A DNA stretch of 28,140 nucleotides from a virus, in IMG/VR virus record IMGVR_UViG_3300032770_000081, positions 1-28,140 of that record. The stretch is one strand, 5' to 3'. This document shows positions 13,837-19,343 of the stretch, in pieces. The number at the start of each line of letters is the position of its first letter. The stretch's first letter is position 1. The translations under genes and the position numbers were made by a program. The notes below the pieces were generated by a model. It was not told the origin of the DNA and did no database searches. It worked only from the letters and a program-made list of their open reading frames with translations.

Positions 13837-14435
13837 AGCGCTACAGCCCGTTTAAGACTGCTTCGGGGTGATCGGTCCCGACTGTCGCGTGCGCCGTCGC
13901 GAGGTGCAGTCCCAGCACCACGGGAGTCTTTGATAAATACGCACCAATGAGTGAACTTACCGCTGCGGTGCCCGAATAGGGGGCGAATAGGTGCCAGGTC
14001 GAGCACATCCATAATTGGTATGTCGTTCTCGGCCCACTTGAACACCAGCACGCCATACTCACAGAGCACCCGAAAGCACTCGCGGAAGCCATCCCGCAGC
14101 AGCGCTGCCCAGTCGTTTGGCAGGCTGCCGAAGCAGCCGAAGGTGATACTGCTCTCGGCCACGTCGCGGACGTGCGGAGGGTCGAATACCACCAGCCTGA
14201 AGAAACCATCCGCAAACGGCATCTTGGTAAAGTCGGCCATAATGTCAGGGGCGACCACGGTGGGCGATCTGCCGGCCGTGGCTGGCGTCCCGCGATCCCT
14301 TTCGTAGGTGGCCTGGCGCTTATCGATAAACAGCGCCCGAGGGTCCTTGCGGTCAAACCACATCATCCGGCTACCGCAGCAGGCGTCGAGCACGAACGGG
14401 AATGCCTGCTGTTCAGTAGTTCGCTGCTCAGTCAT
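13833..14435 (-). CDS. Class I SAM-dependent methyltransferase-like protein
   Basis: A 200-residue protein starting at 14435, eight bases inside the upstream gene's end. Motif I appears as LDACCGSRMMWFD (about residues 16-28), the acidic end of strand 2 as ALFIDKR (34-40), a motif III-like step as DIMADFTKMPFADG (64-77) and the catalytic motif IV as FDPPH (84-88), similar to the DPPY loop of N6-adenine and N4-cytosine methylases. A later GHRSGKFTHWCVF completes the fold. This small family is frequent in phage early regions. It may modify DNA against host restriction, but a target cannot be read from the sequence. Confidence 0.82.
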   Translation of the reverse strand: MTEQRTTEQQAFPFVLDACCGSRMMWFDRKDPRALFIDKRQATYERDRGTPATAGRSPTVVAPDIMADFTKMPFADGFFRLVVFDPPHVRDVAESSITFGCFGSLPNDWAALLRDGFRECFRVLCEYGVLVFKWAENDIPIMDVLDLAPIRPLFGHRSGKFTHWCVFIKDSRGAGTAPRDGARDSRDRSPRSSLKRAVAL

Positions 14436-14619
14436 AGTCGCGCACCGCCAATATCTTGCACCGGACCAGACAGTCCTCGACGATGGCCCGCACGAATAGC
14501 TCCGTGGCCTGAACCGTCGAGTTGACATCGCCGCCCGCGTTTATCAGGTCGCCCAGCCGGTGAGCCAAGTTCTCGCCCATGGACTGGATATGCGCGGCGA
14601 GCTGCTGTTCTGCCGTCAT
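14428..14619 (-). CDS. Small helical protein, unknown
   Basis: A 63-residue, mostly alpha-helical protein (MTAEQQLAAHIQSMGENLAH, then STVQATELFVRAIVEDCLV). The ATG at 14619 overlaps the preceding stop (ATGA) and is preferred over an ATG 21 bases earlier. No motif suggests a reaction. It links the nuclease-like and methyltransferase-like genes in the operon. Confidence 0.62.
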   Translation of the reverse strand: MTAEQQLAAHIQSMGENLAHRLGDLINAGGDVNSTVQATELFVRAIVEDCLVRCKILAVRDYD

Positions 14620-14957
14620 CGTATCTTTCCCTGTTCCCATAGCCGCAGAATCGTCAGCGCACAGTAGTGGAGCATTTCTTCTGAATGCTGCCAGCAGTCC
14701 TTCTCATTTCTGCTCTGTGTGTCCATATATGTATGGCAGTCTCGACAGAGCCACGCAGCAATCGCGTCATGTCCCTTATGGCCCATGCCACCACCGTAAC
14801 TAGACCGACGAGGGCCAAAATAATGACAAAGCACAGTAGTCCCATTATTAACCCCACATCGGACACAATCTTGTCCTTCGGCAGCGTCACGTAACTTGGC
14901 TACCTTGCCGTCGGGATGCTTCCAAGGTTCTTGCCCAGTCCAACGTATGGAAGGCAC
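14616..14957 (-). CDS. YbcO/DUF1364-type HNH-like nuclease
   Basis: A zinc-binding protein with KLRDAAEGQDCVRCG, then TVLCHYFGP, GGGMGHKGHDAIAAW and LCRDCHTYMD. This order (Cys pair, His, GMG-K-D box, CxxCH) matches the phage DUF1364 family related to YbcO, a putative nuclease linked to recombination. The conserved part begins about residue 20. The start chosen is a GTG at 14957, giving 113 residues; a longer frame to 15125 would be a Pro/Ser-rich extension lying under the upstream gene and is judged a shadow. It is coupled to the next gene (ATGA). Confidence 0.78.
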   Translation of the reverse strand: MPSIRWTGQEPWKHPDGKVAKLRDAAEGQDCVRCGVNNGTTVLCHYFGPRRSSYGGGMGHKGHDAIAAWLCRDCHTYMDTQSRNEKDCWQHSEEMLHYCALTILRLWEQGKIR

Positions 14958-15219
14958 GCTCTCTTTTGGCACGGAGCTTCTCGTACTGGGTGACGGCGAG
15001 GAAGTGGGTGTTCCAGGCCTGCTGGGATTCGGGATCGGTCTTGGCACTAACTTCCCGATCACGGACCGTTTCCCCTTCAGCCGCCTTGAACGCAAAGGCT
15101 TCCCGTAGCTTCGCAAGGTATTCACTTTTACTCACCTGCATCTTGGCTTCGGCGATCTCATCGTCCGTCAGCGCTAGGTAACGTAAGGCATTCTCCGCCC
15201 GCTCGATGTTGGTTAGCAC
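14887..15219 (-). CDS. Helical early protein, phage hypothetical family
   Basis: A 110-residue protein from a GTG at 15219 with GAGG six bases upstream. It is helical throughout: IERAENALRYLALTDDEIAE, KSEYLAKLREAFAF, TDPESQQAWNTHFLA and ending ARTLEASRRQGSQVT. Proteins with this pattern (a Cys- or Ser-containing YLAKLxEA helix and a C-terminal RTLESSRR-like end) recur in podovirus and siphovirus early operons and are often next to recombination genes. No activity is known. It overlaps both neighbours in other frames. Confidence 0.75.
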   Translation of the reverse strand: MLTNIERAENALRYLALTDDEIAEAKMQVSKSEYLAKLREAFAFKAAEGETVRDREVSAKTDPESQQAWNTHFLAVTQYEKLRAKRERAFHTLDWARTLEASRRQGSQVT

Positions 15220-15406
15220 GGTAGTCCTCTAGCGCTCCGGTCCAAGACCGGCGGAAAGGCGCCCCGAGTTGCCACCAGACAGCCAGGTATAGCGCCTCAT
15301 CCCGTACCAGAATTTGGTGCACTGCCCACACCGCCTCCAGGGATTGATCGACCGAGAGCAGCATTTCGGCGATGGCCTCATGGACTTCCTGCTCCGTCGG
15401 CGCCAT
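15158..15406 (-). CDS. Small helical protein, unknown
   Basis: An 82-residue protein; the start at 15406 is preceded by a purine-rich GGGGGAAGGAG. The N-terminal 50 residues are a convincing amphipathic helix pair (TEQEVHEAIAEMLLSVDQSL, then VWAVHQILVRDEALYLAVWW). The last about 20 residues overlap the downstream gene by 62 bases and look unstructured, as expected for overprinted sequence. Function unknown. Confidence 0.62.
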   Translation of the reverse strand: MAPTEQEVHEAIAEMLLSVDQSLEAVWAVHQILVRDEALYLAVWWQLGAPFRRSWTGALEDYRANQHRAGGECLTLPSADGR

Positions 15407-15683
15407 CTCCTTCCCCCTGTACCGACCCTGTACCGATCGCCTCTCTACGGATGCGCCCGACAGCTTTAACGTCACGTCTGGAGGCCATCCAGTGTCCGGT
15501 GTCAGACTTCACCATCCCTTTTTCGAGCATTTGGGGGACAGACAGGCACCGTCGGCCCTCTTTGGCGCTATAGCGGTGGCGTCCGAAGGCGGAACTGGAG
15601 CGAAAGTACTCCCCACAGGCCGTACAGCGGCACCGATCGGTATAGGGGGGCGTCATGGGATCGTTGGGGATAAGGTCGATCAT
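15378..15683 (-). CDS. C2HC zinc-finger phage protein
   Basis: A 101-residue protein with CRCTACGEYFRSSSAFGRHR and RRCLS: Cys20, Cys23, His36 and Cys46 give a C2HC finger, followed by QMLEKGMVKSDTGHWMASRR. This arrangement is a recurring phage early protein (a finger, then a methionine-rich GM and GxW segment). The ATG at 15683 overlaps the upstream stop (ATGA). It is probably a nucleic-acid-binding accessory; the C-terminal Gly/Asp-rich tail overlaps the next gene and is likely disordered. Confidence 0.75.
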   Translation of the reverse strand: MIDLIPNDPMTPPYTDRCRCTACGEYFRSSSAFGRHRYSAKEGRRCLSVPQMLEKGMVKSDTGHWMASRRDVKAVGRIRREAIGTGSVQGEGDGADGAGSP

Positions 15684-15859
15684 TTATGTTTGTCGTTTAG
15701 TTCGCTTTCGATGGTAAAGGCGATCTGGTGCAAAGCCTCCGGGTCTGAAACGATATCGGCCAGAATATGAGCGGATGCGGCCGCCACCGCAGGACGTTCC
15801 TGCCCATCGCTACGGACGTAATAAACGCGCCACCACCCAATCTGATCACGCGCTTCCAT
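15680..15859 (-). CDS. 59-residue early protein, unknown
   Basis: A 59-residue frame whose ATG overlaps the preceding stop by one base (TAATG) and whose own stop overlaps the next start (ATGA), a tightly coupled position. The protein has an aromatic strand pair (IGWWRVYYVRSDGQERPAVA) then a helix (AAASAHILADIVSDPEALHQ). No motif indicates function. The perfect operon fit supports it as real. Confidence 0.65.
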   Translation of the reverse strand: MEARDQIGWWRVYYVRSDGQERPAVAAASAHILADIVSDPEALHQIAFTIESELNDKHK

Positions 15860-16377
15860 TAGAAATTAGGCTCCGCATCGTCTATGGGTCCATTCAGTCC
15901 TATGGGAGTTGTCCCGAAGTCCGGGATCGGATCGTTAAAGTCCTGGACCTTGCCGCTCCTCAGCTGCTCTCCGGCCCGATAGGCGGCTGCGACCCAGGCC
16001 CCTATCTGCTCAGGGTCGGTAATGAACTCAGCCGCTATAGCGCTCCCAACGACGTTTGAGACGAAGCGGGAGAGGTCCCCGGCATCGATGTTCCAGCCTT
16101 TGACGGTGGAAGGCTTACCGAGTGTCGCGTTGGGAGTAGGAGCTCCGTTCTGTACTTGCGGTTCCTGGGCGTGGCTCCAGCGGTTCAAGAACCAAACGGT
16201 TTTGCCGTCATCGAAGGTCTTCGAGGTCGTCTGTGCTTCGATCAGCGCCCCCACCGGCGGAGGCTCCACGTTATTACCCAGATAAAAAGCATCTTGCCAC
16301 CCTGTTTTCCCATCTAAGAAGCAACGCGGTTTACCCTTCTGGGTCCGATCGCATTTAGTTACTCGGTGAATCGGCAT
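15859..16377 (-). CDS. Possible OB-fold / single-strand DNA-binding early protein
   Basis: A 172-residue protein with a strong ribosome site (AAGGGGAGAG near the ATG at 16377). The N-terminal about 70 residues look like an OB fold: short beta strands with aromatics (GWQDAFYLGNNVEPPPVGAL, then VWFLNRWS). The C-terminal part is helical (FVSNVVGSAIAAEFI) and ends in an acidic tail (GPIDDAEPNF), as in many single-strand DNA-binding proteins. That makes an SSB-like role attractive, but the fold is inferred by eye and other small beta-barrels are possible. Confidence 0.6.
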   Translation of the reverse strand: MPIHRVTKCDRTQKGKPRCFLDGKTGWQDAFYLGNNVEPPPVGALIEAQTTSKTFDDGKTVWFLNRWSHAQEPQVQNGAPTPNATLGKPSTVKGWNIDAGDLSRFVSNVVGSAIAAEFITDPEQIGAWVAAAYRAGEQLRSGKVQDFNDPIPDFGTTPIGLNGPIDDAEPNF

Positions 16378-16624
16378 CTCTCTCCCCTTGCGAATCGATA
16401 AATTCAAGCCATTCAGTAAACCCTTGATCGGCTTCAAGCCACCAGTGGTCCCACAAGTACCTCTCCCCACTGTCGCAGCCCGATAGGTTTTCTTCGTCCA
16501 CTTCGACTCCCTCCACGCAGTCATTACAGATCGCCTGCATTCCGACCGAGCTATCCACTAAGTGAGCGTCATTCAGATCGATCACTTTCATGCATTTCCC
16601 ACAGGTGACGGGATAGAAGTCCAC
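16355..16624 (-). CDS. Small acidic zinc-binding protein
   Basis: An 89-residue protein starting at a GTG (16624) with GGAG five bases upstream; the start overlaps the previous stop (TAGTG). VTCGKCMKV (Cys8, Cys11) and ICNDCVEGV (Cys33, Cys36) form a four-cysteine zinc ribbon, followed by a strongly acidic region with tryptophans (YLWDHWWLEADQGFTEWLEF). The acidic C-terminal part resembles protein-binding segments of small phage inhibitors, though no target can be named. Confidence 0.7.
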   Translation of the reverse strand: MDFYPVTCGKCMKVIDLNDAHLVDSSVGMQAICNDCVEGVEVDEENLSGCDSGERYLWDHWWLEADQGFTEWLEFIDSQGERDADSPSN

Positions 16625-16803
16625 TACTGCTCCGGCCAGTTCTTCATATCCGTGAAGTAGCTGGAATGCTGCTCTCGAGGCCAGCGTCTGCGACGGATAT
16701 TCCGATGATGGAAATGGAAGCTCAGGAATATCCCGATCAGATAGGCAAGAGAGCAGGCTCCCGCAAAGGCTAGAACTACCATCGCTGCTTGCCAGACACT
16801 CAT
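16624..16803 (-). CDS. 59-residue single-pass membrane protein
   Basis: A 59-residue frame. The first about 29 residues are one transmembrane helix (WQAAMVVLAFAGACSLAYLI), followed by a basic, His-rich cytoplasmic-looking tail (FHFHHRNIRRRRW). Start overlaps the upstream stop (ATGA) and stop overlaps the next GTG. As a second-wave product of the early operon it may act at the inner membrane, for example in exclusion or host control; that is inference from topology. Confidence 0.62.
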   Translation of the reverse strand: MSVWQAAMVVLAFAGACSLAYLIGIFLSFHFHHRNIRRRRWPREQHSSYFTDMKNWPEQ

Positions 16804-17006
16804 AGTCCCATCGCCTTGTGAACCATGTCGGTCACTTCAGCCATACGAGACTGGCCTTCCACGTAGCCAGCAGCGCGTCCTGCGTTGTAGCCTGCTTTCC
16901 AGGCCGCATGGAGGGCTTTCAAGACTTCTCCCGTGGTGGTATCGGCCATAGAGGTGGCGATACGTGCAACGTCCGCCCCCTGGGTATTGGTGATGCGCTC
17001 GCTCAT
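16800..17006 (-). CDS. 68-residue early protein, unknown
   Basis: A protein with a strong ribosome site (GGAGGAG, just upstream of the ATG at 17006), mostly helical: VARIATSMADTTTGEVLKAL, then AAWKAGYNAGRAAGYVEGQS, with a conserved-looking Gly-rich turn. No transmembrane or metal motif. Position second in the operon implies early, high expression. Function unknown. Confidence 0.7.
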   Translation of the reverse strand: MSERITNTQGADVARIATSMADTTTGEVLKALHAAWKAGYNAGRAAGYVEGQSRMAEVTDMVHKAMGL

Positions 17007-17194
17007 TGCTCCTCCGTATTGAGCTTCTGCAACTCGTTAATCAGGTAATCCTGGTAAGTGAGACGATCCCGCACATGCTTGGGAAAGGCCAGATATTTAT
17101 TGTGATAAACCCAGTTGGCCTCATTCGAGAACTTGCCAAAGCGCTCGTGCATCAGCTCTCTTATCAGCATGGCCTTTTCCGTTTGACTTTCCAT
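17003..17194 (-). CDS. First gene of the early operon, 63 residues, unknown
   Basis: A 63-residue protein starting at the ATG at 17194, almost at the predicted transcription start, with no Shine-Dalgarno sequence, so the message would be close to leaderless. The sequence (AMLIRELMHERFGKFSNEAN, then YLAFPKHVRDRLTYQDYLIN) is helical with an aromatic core. Longer versions would read through the promoter and operator repeats and are not credible. It overlaps the next gene by 4 bases. As first gene at a repressor-like control region it could be an early regulator. Confidence 0.68.
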   Translation of the reverse strand: MESQTEKAMLIRELMHERFGKFSNEANWVYHNKYLAFPKHVRDRLTYQDYLINELQKLNTEEQ

Positions 17195-17202
17195 GGGTAC
17201 GT

Positions 17203-17232
17203 ATGCTAACGTGAAGCCTAACGTGATGTCAA
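17203..17232 (-). promoter_or_regulatory. Minus-strand early promoter (TTGACA / TAGCAT)
   Basis: Reading the minus strand, TTGACA (17232-17227) is a perfect -35 box, followed by an 18-base spacer and TAGCAT (17208-17203), a 4/6 -10 box. Transcription would begin about 17195-17197, zero to two bases before the ATG at 17194. The spacer contains two direct copies of a 9-base operator-like sequence. Confidence 0.6.
17206..17226. promoter_or_regulatory. Tandem operator-like repeat (2 x CTAACGTGA)
   Basis: The sequence CTAACGTGA occurs perfectly at 17206-17214 and 17218-17226, a 12-base period, inside the spacer of the minus-strand promoter and between the two divergent genes. This is the expected place for a repressor to control the switch; the small HTH protein just downstream is the natural candidate to bind it. 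Confidence 0.55.
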
Positions 17233-17246
17233 GCACTAAATTAAAA

Positions 17247-17420
17247 ATGACCAAACAGGAACGGCTCTCGAGATGGAGAGCAGAGATCAGGCGGCGGGGA
17301 TGGACGGTGAAGCAGGCTGCGGTGATGCTGGGGGTCAGCCTACAGGTGGGCTACAACTGGAACTGTGGACTACAGCCGATTCCTCCTGCCCGGCTTAAAC
17401 AACTGGAGGAGCTCAAGTGA
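17247..17420 (+). CDS. Small Cro-like helix-turn-helix protein
   Basis: Taking the ATG at 17247 gives 57 residues; earlier in-frame ATGs at 17226 and 17193 would run through the operator repeats and are less likely, although none has a ribosome site. The core WTVKQAAVMLGVSLQVGYNW matches a helix-turn-helix (helix 2 VKQAAVMLGV, turn, helix 3 SLQVGYNWNCG), in the order of Cro/XRE proteins. It lies divergent to the early operon, next to a tandem operator, which is the usual arrangement of a phage repressor or Cro. Its stop overlaps the next start (GTGA). Confidence 0.7.
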   Translation: MTKQERLSRWRAEIRRRGWTVKQAAVMLGVSLQVGYNWNCGLQPIPPARLKQLEELK

Positions 17421-17608
17421 CGCAGACAGAACAGATCCTGAATCACATGAAACGGGGACGCACCGTCTCAGCGCTGAATGCGCTTAACTTATTCGGCTGC
17501 TTACGGCTTGCAGCCCGGATACATGACCTCAAGGCGAGAGGTCACGATATCAAGCGGGATTCGGTCCAGGTCTCTCGGGGAAGACGGATTGCGGTGTATT
17601 ACCTGTAG
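17417..17608 (+). CDS. HTH domain protein (HTH_39-like)
   Basis: A 63-residue protein from a GTG overlapping the upstream stop, with GGAGGAG just upstream. Sequence MTQTEQILNHMKRGRTVSAL followed by NLFGCLRLAARIHDLKARGH resembles the HTH_39 family of small winged-helix proteins found beside phage regulators and replication genes. It would bind DNA as the second product of the short rightward operon. A specific role cannot be read from the sequence. Confidence 0.75.
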   Translation: MTQTEQILNHMKRGRTVSALNALNLFGCLRLAARIHDLKARGHDIKRDSVQVSRGRRIAVYYL

Positions 17609-17616
17609 GAAGCCGC

Positions 17617-17645
17617 TTGCAACGTAATTACAGCGGCGCTATAAA
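17617..17645 (+). promoter_or_regulatory. Strong sigma70-like promoter driving a structured RNA
   Basis: TTGCAA (17617-17622), a 17-base spacer and TATAAA (17640-17645; 5/6 to TATAAT) make a near-consensus promoter. The expected start is about 17652, which is the first bases of a strong hairpin. It lies directly after the HTH_39 gene stop. Confidence 0.65.
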
Positions 17646-17651
17646 CGCTTC

Positions 17652-17910
17652 GGGCCCAGTGAACTTAATCACTGAGCCCGTAGGTCCGGTTAGCAGCCGG
17701 GCCGGAGCGATAGGGAGGAACTCCGGGTACGGGTATTTTGCCTGACCAACCTCCAAAGTCAAACCGGCCCGCCTACTCCGAATCTGGTGGAGGGGCACGC
17801 AGCCGTAGCGGGGGTCACCACCTTAAACAAGCCACCGTCGGCACGGGAACTCAGGGTCTGAGCTTCTCGTCCCGAAAGCTTGCTTACCCATGGGGGGTAG
17901 GGGGGCTTTT
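17652..17910 (+). ncRNA. Candidate structured RNA, about 260 nt, between promoter and terminator
   Basis: This 340-base gap between genes (17609-17948) has no convincing protein gene but dense pairing. From the predicted start: CGGGCCCAGTGA (17651-17662) pairs with TCACTGAGCCCG (17669-17680), one mismatch. CCCGTA (17677-17682) pairs with TACGGG (17728-17733), enclosing CCGG/CCGG (17686-17700) and CCGGAG/CTCCGG (17702-17726), a three-way junction. Further along, CCTCCA (17750-17755) pairs with TGGAGG (17788-17793), CGGGA/TCCCG (17844-17874) encloses CTCAG/CTGAG, and a terminator-like hairpin ends near 17910. It may be a free sRNA or a leader for the downstream genes. A 60-codon frame from a TTG at 17738 exists but lacks a placed ribosome site. 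Confidence 0.55.
17875..17910 (+). terminator. Terminator-like hairpin at the end of the structured RNA
   Basis: AAAGC (17875-17879) pairs with GCTTT (17905-17909) around CTTACCC/GGGTAGG (17883-17889 and 17895-17901, one G-T pair), ending in TTTT. The U-tract is short and partly paired, so termination may be partial, fitting an attenuator more than a full stop. Confidence 0.45.
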
Positions 17911-17948
17911 GGGAATCTAGGGTCTGTATCTCTTCGGAGGGATTTAAG

Positions 17949-18131
17949 GTGAAGAGGAAAGTTTATTGTAAGGCTTGTGGAATACCGATTATCTGGAAGC
18001 AGACGAAGAAGGGGAGATGGTGTCCATATAACTCAAACGGTAAGCCTCACTTTGGTCTCTGTAAGCATGAAGTTAAGAAACTAGAGAAGAATATTGAGAT
18101 GGATCAAGAATATAGAGCAATTATTGGATGA
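17949..18131 (+). CDS. Small zinc-finger protein
   Basis: A 60-residue protein from a GTG preceded by CGGAGGG, a strong ribosome site. KVYCKACGIPIIWKQT, then RWCPYNSNGKPHFGLCKH: Cys7, Cys10, His34 and Cys38 form a zinc finger typical of small phage proteins that begin with a CxxC-G-x-P-I motif. Base composition of the gene is more A-rich than its neighbours, hinting at separate origin. It overlaps the nuclease gene (ATGA). Probably binds nucleic acid or a protein partner. Confidence 0.75.
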   Translation: MKRKVYCKACGIPIIWKQTKKGRWCPYNSNGKPHFGLCKHEVKKLEKNIEMDQEYRAIIG

Positions 18132-18433
18132 GATTTAACAAACGAGATAACAATGAAGCCGAGATCGTCACTGCTTTGCAGCGAGTCGGATGTAGCGTGG
18201 CTTACGCTGAGCGACAGCCATATGACCTACTGGCAGGAAGGGCTGGACGAACCTATTTACTTGAAATTAAAGACAGAAAGGGCCGTCTGCGAGAGTCTCA
18301 GTTGGTTTTTGGGGCAAGCTGGAAAGGTCATTACAAAGTGGTCAGAAGCGTTGAAGAAGCCCTAGAGGCGGTGGGAGTGAGAGCGGAACAGATAGGTGGC
18401 CTAACCCCTGTTCCGCCCTCGGATCGACGCTAG
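18128..18433 (+). CDS. PD-(D/E)XK-type nuclease
   Basis: A 101-residue protein with the compact PD-(D/E)XK order: an N-terminal helix with Glu10 (DNNEAEIVTALQRVG), PYDLLAG with Asp33, then TYLLEIKDRKG with Glu46 and Lys48, followed by the helix and strand (ESQLVFGASWKGHYKVVRSV). This is the size and order of phage VRR-NUC/Holliday-junction-resolvase-like nucleases. It overlaps the zinc-finger gene by 4 bases. A likely role is processing branched or replicating DNA before packaging; specificity is not visible. Confidence 0.82.
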   Translation: MRFNKRDNNEAEIVTALQRVGCSVAYAERQPYDLLAGRAGRTYLLEIKDRKGRLRESQLVFGASWKGHYKVVRSVEEALEAVGVRAEQIGGLTPVPPSDRR

Positions 18434-18509
18434 CTTGAGGCGAATTTAATACAGACAGAATTGCTAAGCAAATCAGTCGTTATAAGACGACACTGTAGGA
18501 AGATTCTTA

Positions 18510-18710
18510 ATGATCGAAGTAGGGATGGTGCTACCTGAGGGTTTAAGGATCTGTGGGGTCTGTCGAACTGCCAAGCACATGAGCGATTTCCATGGGTATG
18601 AGGTGGGCTCGAGGAAGGGAGCTCGGTATGAGTGTTTAACCTGTAAGCGACTGAGGCAGAACAGGGAATACGCGATCAGAAAGGGGAAAAAGGATGAGGG
18701 AGGGCTATGA
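18510..18710 (+). CDS. Zinc-ribbon protein, HNH-accessory-like
   Basis: A 66-residue protein with a ribosome site (AGGAAG, seven bases upstream). ICGVCRTAK (Cys15, Cys18) and YECLTCKRL (Cys42, Cys45) form a treble-clef-like zinc ribbon with a basic C-terminal helix (KRLRQNREYAIRKGKKDEGG). Similar sequences form the zinc half of HNH-type proteins; the catalytic His-Asn is not present, so it is called a binding protein only. It overlaps the next gene (ATGA), placing it in one unit with the antiterminator-like gene. The 76-base gap upstream holds a small inverted repeat (GTCGT, six bases, ACGAC) and no gene. Confidence 0.72.
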   Translation: MIEVGMVLPEGLRICGVCRTAKHMSDFHGYEVGSRKGARYECLTCKRLRQNREYAIRKGKKDEGGL

Positions 18711-19138
18711 AAGTCGGATTGGAATATCAAGAGCTTGAGCATGCCTTACGTCTCTGGGGGGCCTGGGAAGAAGAACATTACCTACAAGACTCATTGCCGA
18801 CCCAATCCAGCCATCTGATGATCTATTGCGACCATCCTCCGGGACACAAGATCCTTTGCGCTGAGATCGAGAAAGGCCTGTGGAAGCTCAGCCGGACCAT
18901 AGCTCAACTACCCCACAAGCATCGCGACATTCTTCTGGTCTGGTATGCCGTCAACATGAAGCCCACCGGGGGTTATTGGGACGCCAAAGAGAAGGCTAAG
19001 ACGATCGGTATCCGACTGAATGTGCTACGAATGCGGGTGACGAGAGCTCGTCGAGTCTTACATAAGAAAATCTTCTTGACTGATGGTTATCTCAGTAGTA
19101 CACAAGGCGCAGAGTGCATAACTGTCTCTGCAGCTTAA
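18707..19138 (+). CDS. Probable late-gene antiterminator / sigma-region-4-like protein
   Basis: A 143-residue protein. The C-terminal half, QLPHKHRDILLVWYAVNM, then AKEKAKTIGIRLNVLRMRVT and RARRVL, has the sigma-70 region 4 helix-turn-helix pattern seen in phage Q-type antiterminators and ArpU-like late regulators. The N-terminal part has a WGAWEEEHY segment and a DHPPGHKILC stretch that may bind metal. Position directly before the packaging and virion genes is the classical place for Q. It would act on RNA polymerase at a late promoter to read through terminators. The specific site is not identified. Confidence 0.78.
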   Translation: MKVGLEYQELEHALRLWGAWEEEHYLQDSLPTQSSHLMIYCDHPPGHKILCAEIEKGLWKLSRTIAQLPHKHRDILLVWYAVNMKPTGGYWDAKEKAKTIGIRLNVLRMRVTRARRVLHKKIFLTDGYLSSTQGAECITVSAA

Positions 19139-19148
19139 GGAAATAGCC

Positions 19149-19343
19149 ATGCCAGGACCGAAGGAAAACAAGGCGAGTATGAAGGGAGAAGCCAAGCATC
19201 ACGTCTCGCCTGCGAGTGAGACGGTCGCTGGCATCGAAGAGCACAGCCATGCCGGAGAGCAGGGCATGCATGATGGGGTGGTGTTTCGTATCCCCGATGG
19301 CCTACCGGATCATTCCTGCGTGAGAACGCCAGAGAAGAAGTAA
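19149..19343 (+). CDS. Small polar protein, first late gene, unknown
   Basis: A 64-residue protein with a ribosome site (AAGGA, about seven bases upstream). The sequence is basic and polar, Lys, His, Gly and Glu rich (MPGPKENKASMKGEAKHHVS, then AGIEEHSHAGEQGMHDGV), with little predicted structure. It is directly followed by another low-complexity protein, as often seen ahead of terminase genes. Role unknown. Confidence 0.62.
   Translation: MPGPKENKASMKGEAKHHVSPASETVAGIEEHSHAGEQGMHDGVVFRIPDGLPDHSCVRTPEKK

Noticed and set aside
13841-14356. 171-residue minus-strand frame
   Set aside because: Lies in another frame of the methyltransferase-like gene, which has clear motifs; the alternative has biased, unstructured composition.
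14957-15125. Upstream extension of the DUF1364-type gene
   Set aside because: The added 56 residues are Pro/Ser/Arg-rich and lie under another gene in a different frame; the GTG at 14957 is a better start.
17677-17733. Cloverleaf-like fold considered as a tRNA
   Set aside because: Only 57 bases, two internal arms instead of three, no T-loop consensus (GGTTCGAATCC-like) and no CCA-type acceptor; better described as part of a structured RNA.
17738-17920. 60-codon frame from a TTG, considered as a protein gene
   Set aside because: No ribosome site at useful distance, no recognisable fold, and the same bases form several stable stems; kept only as a note in the RNA entry.
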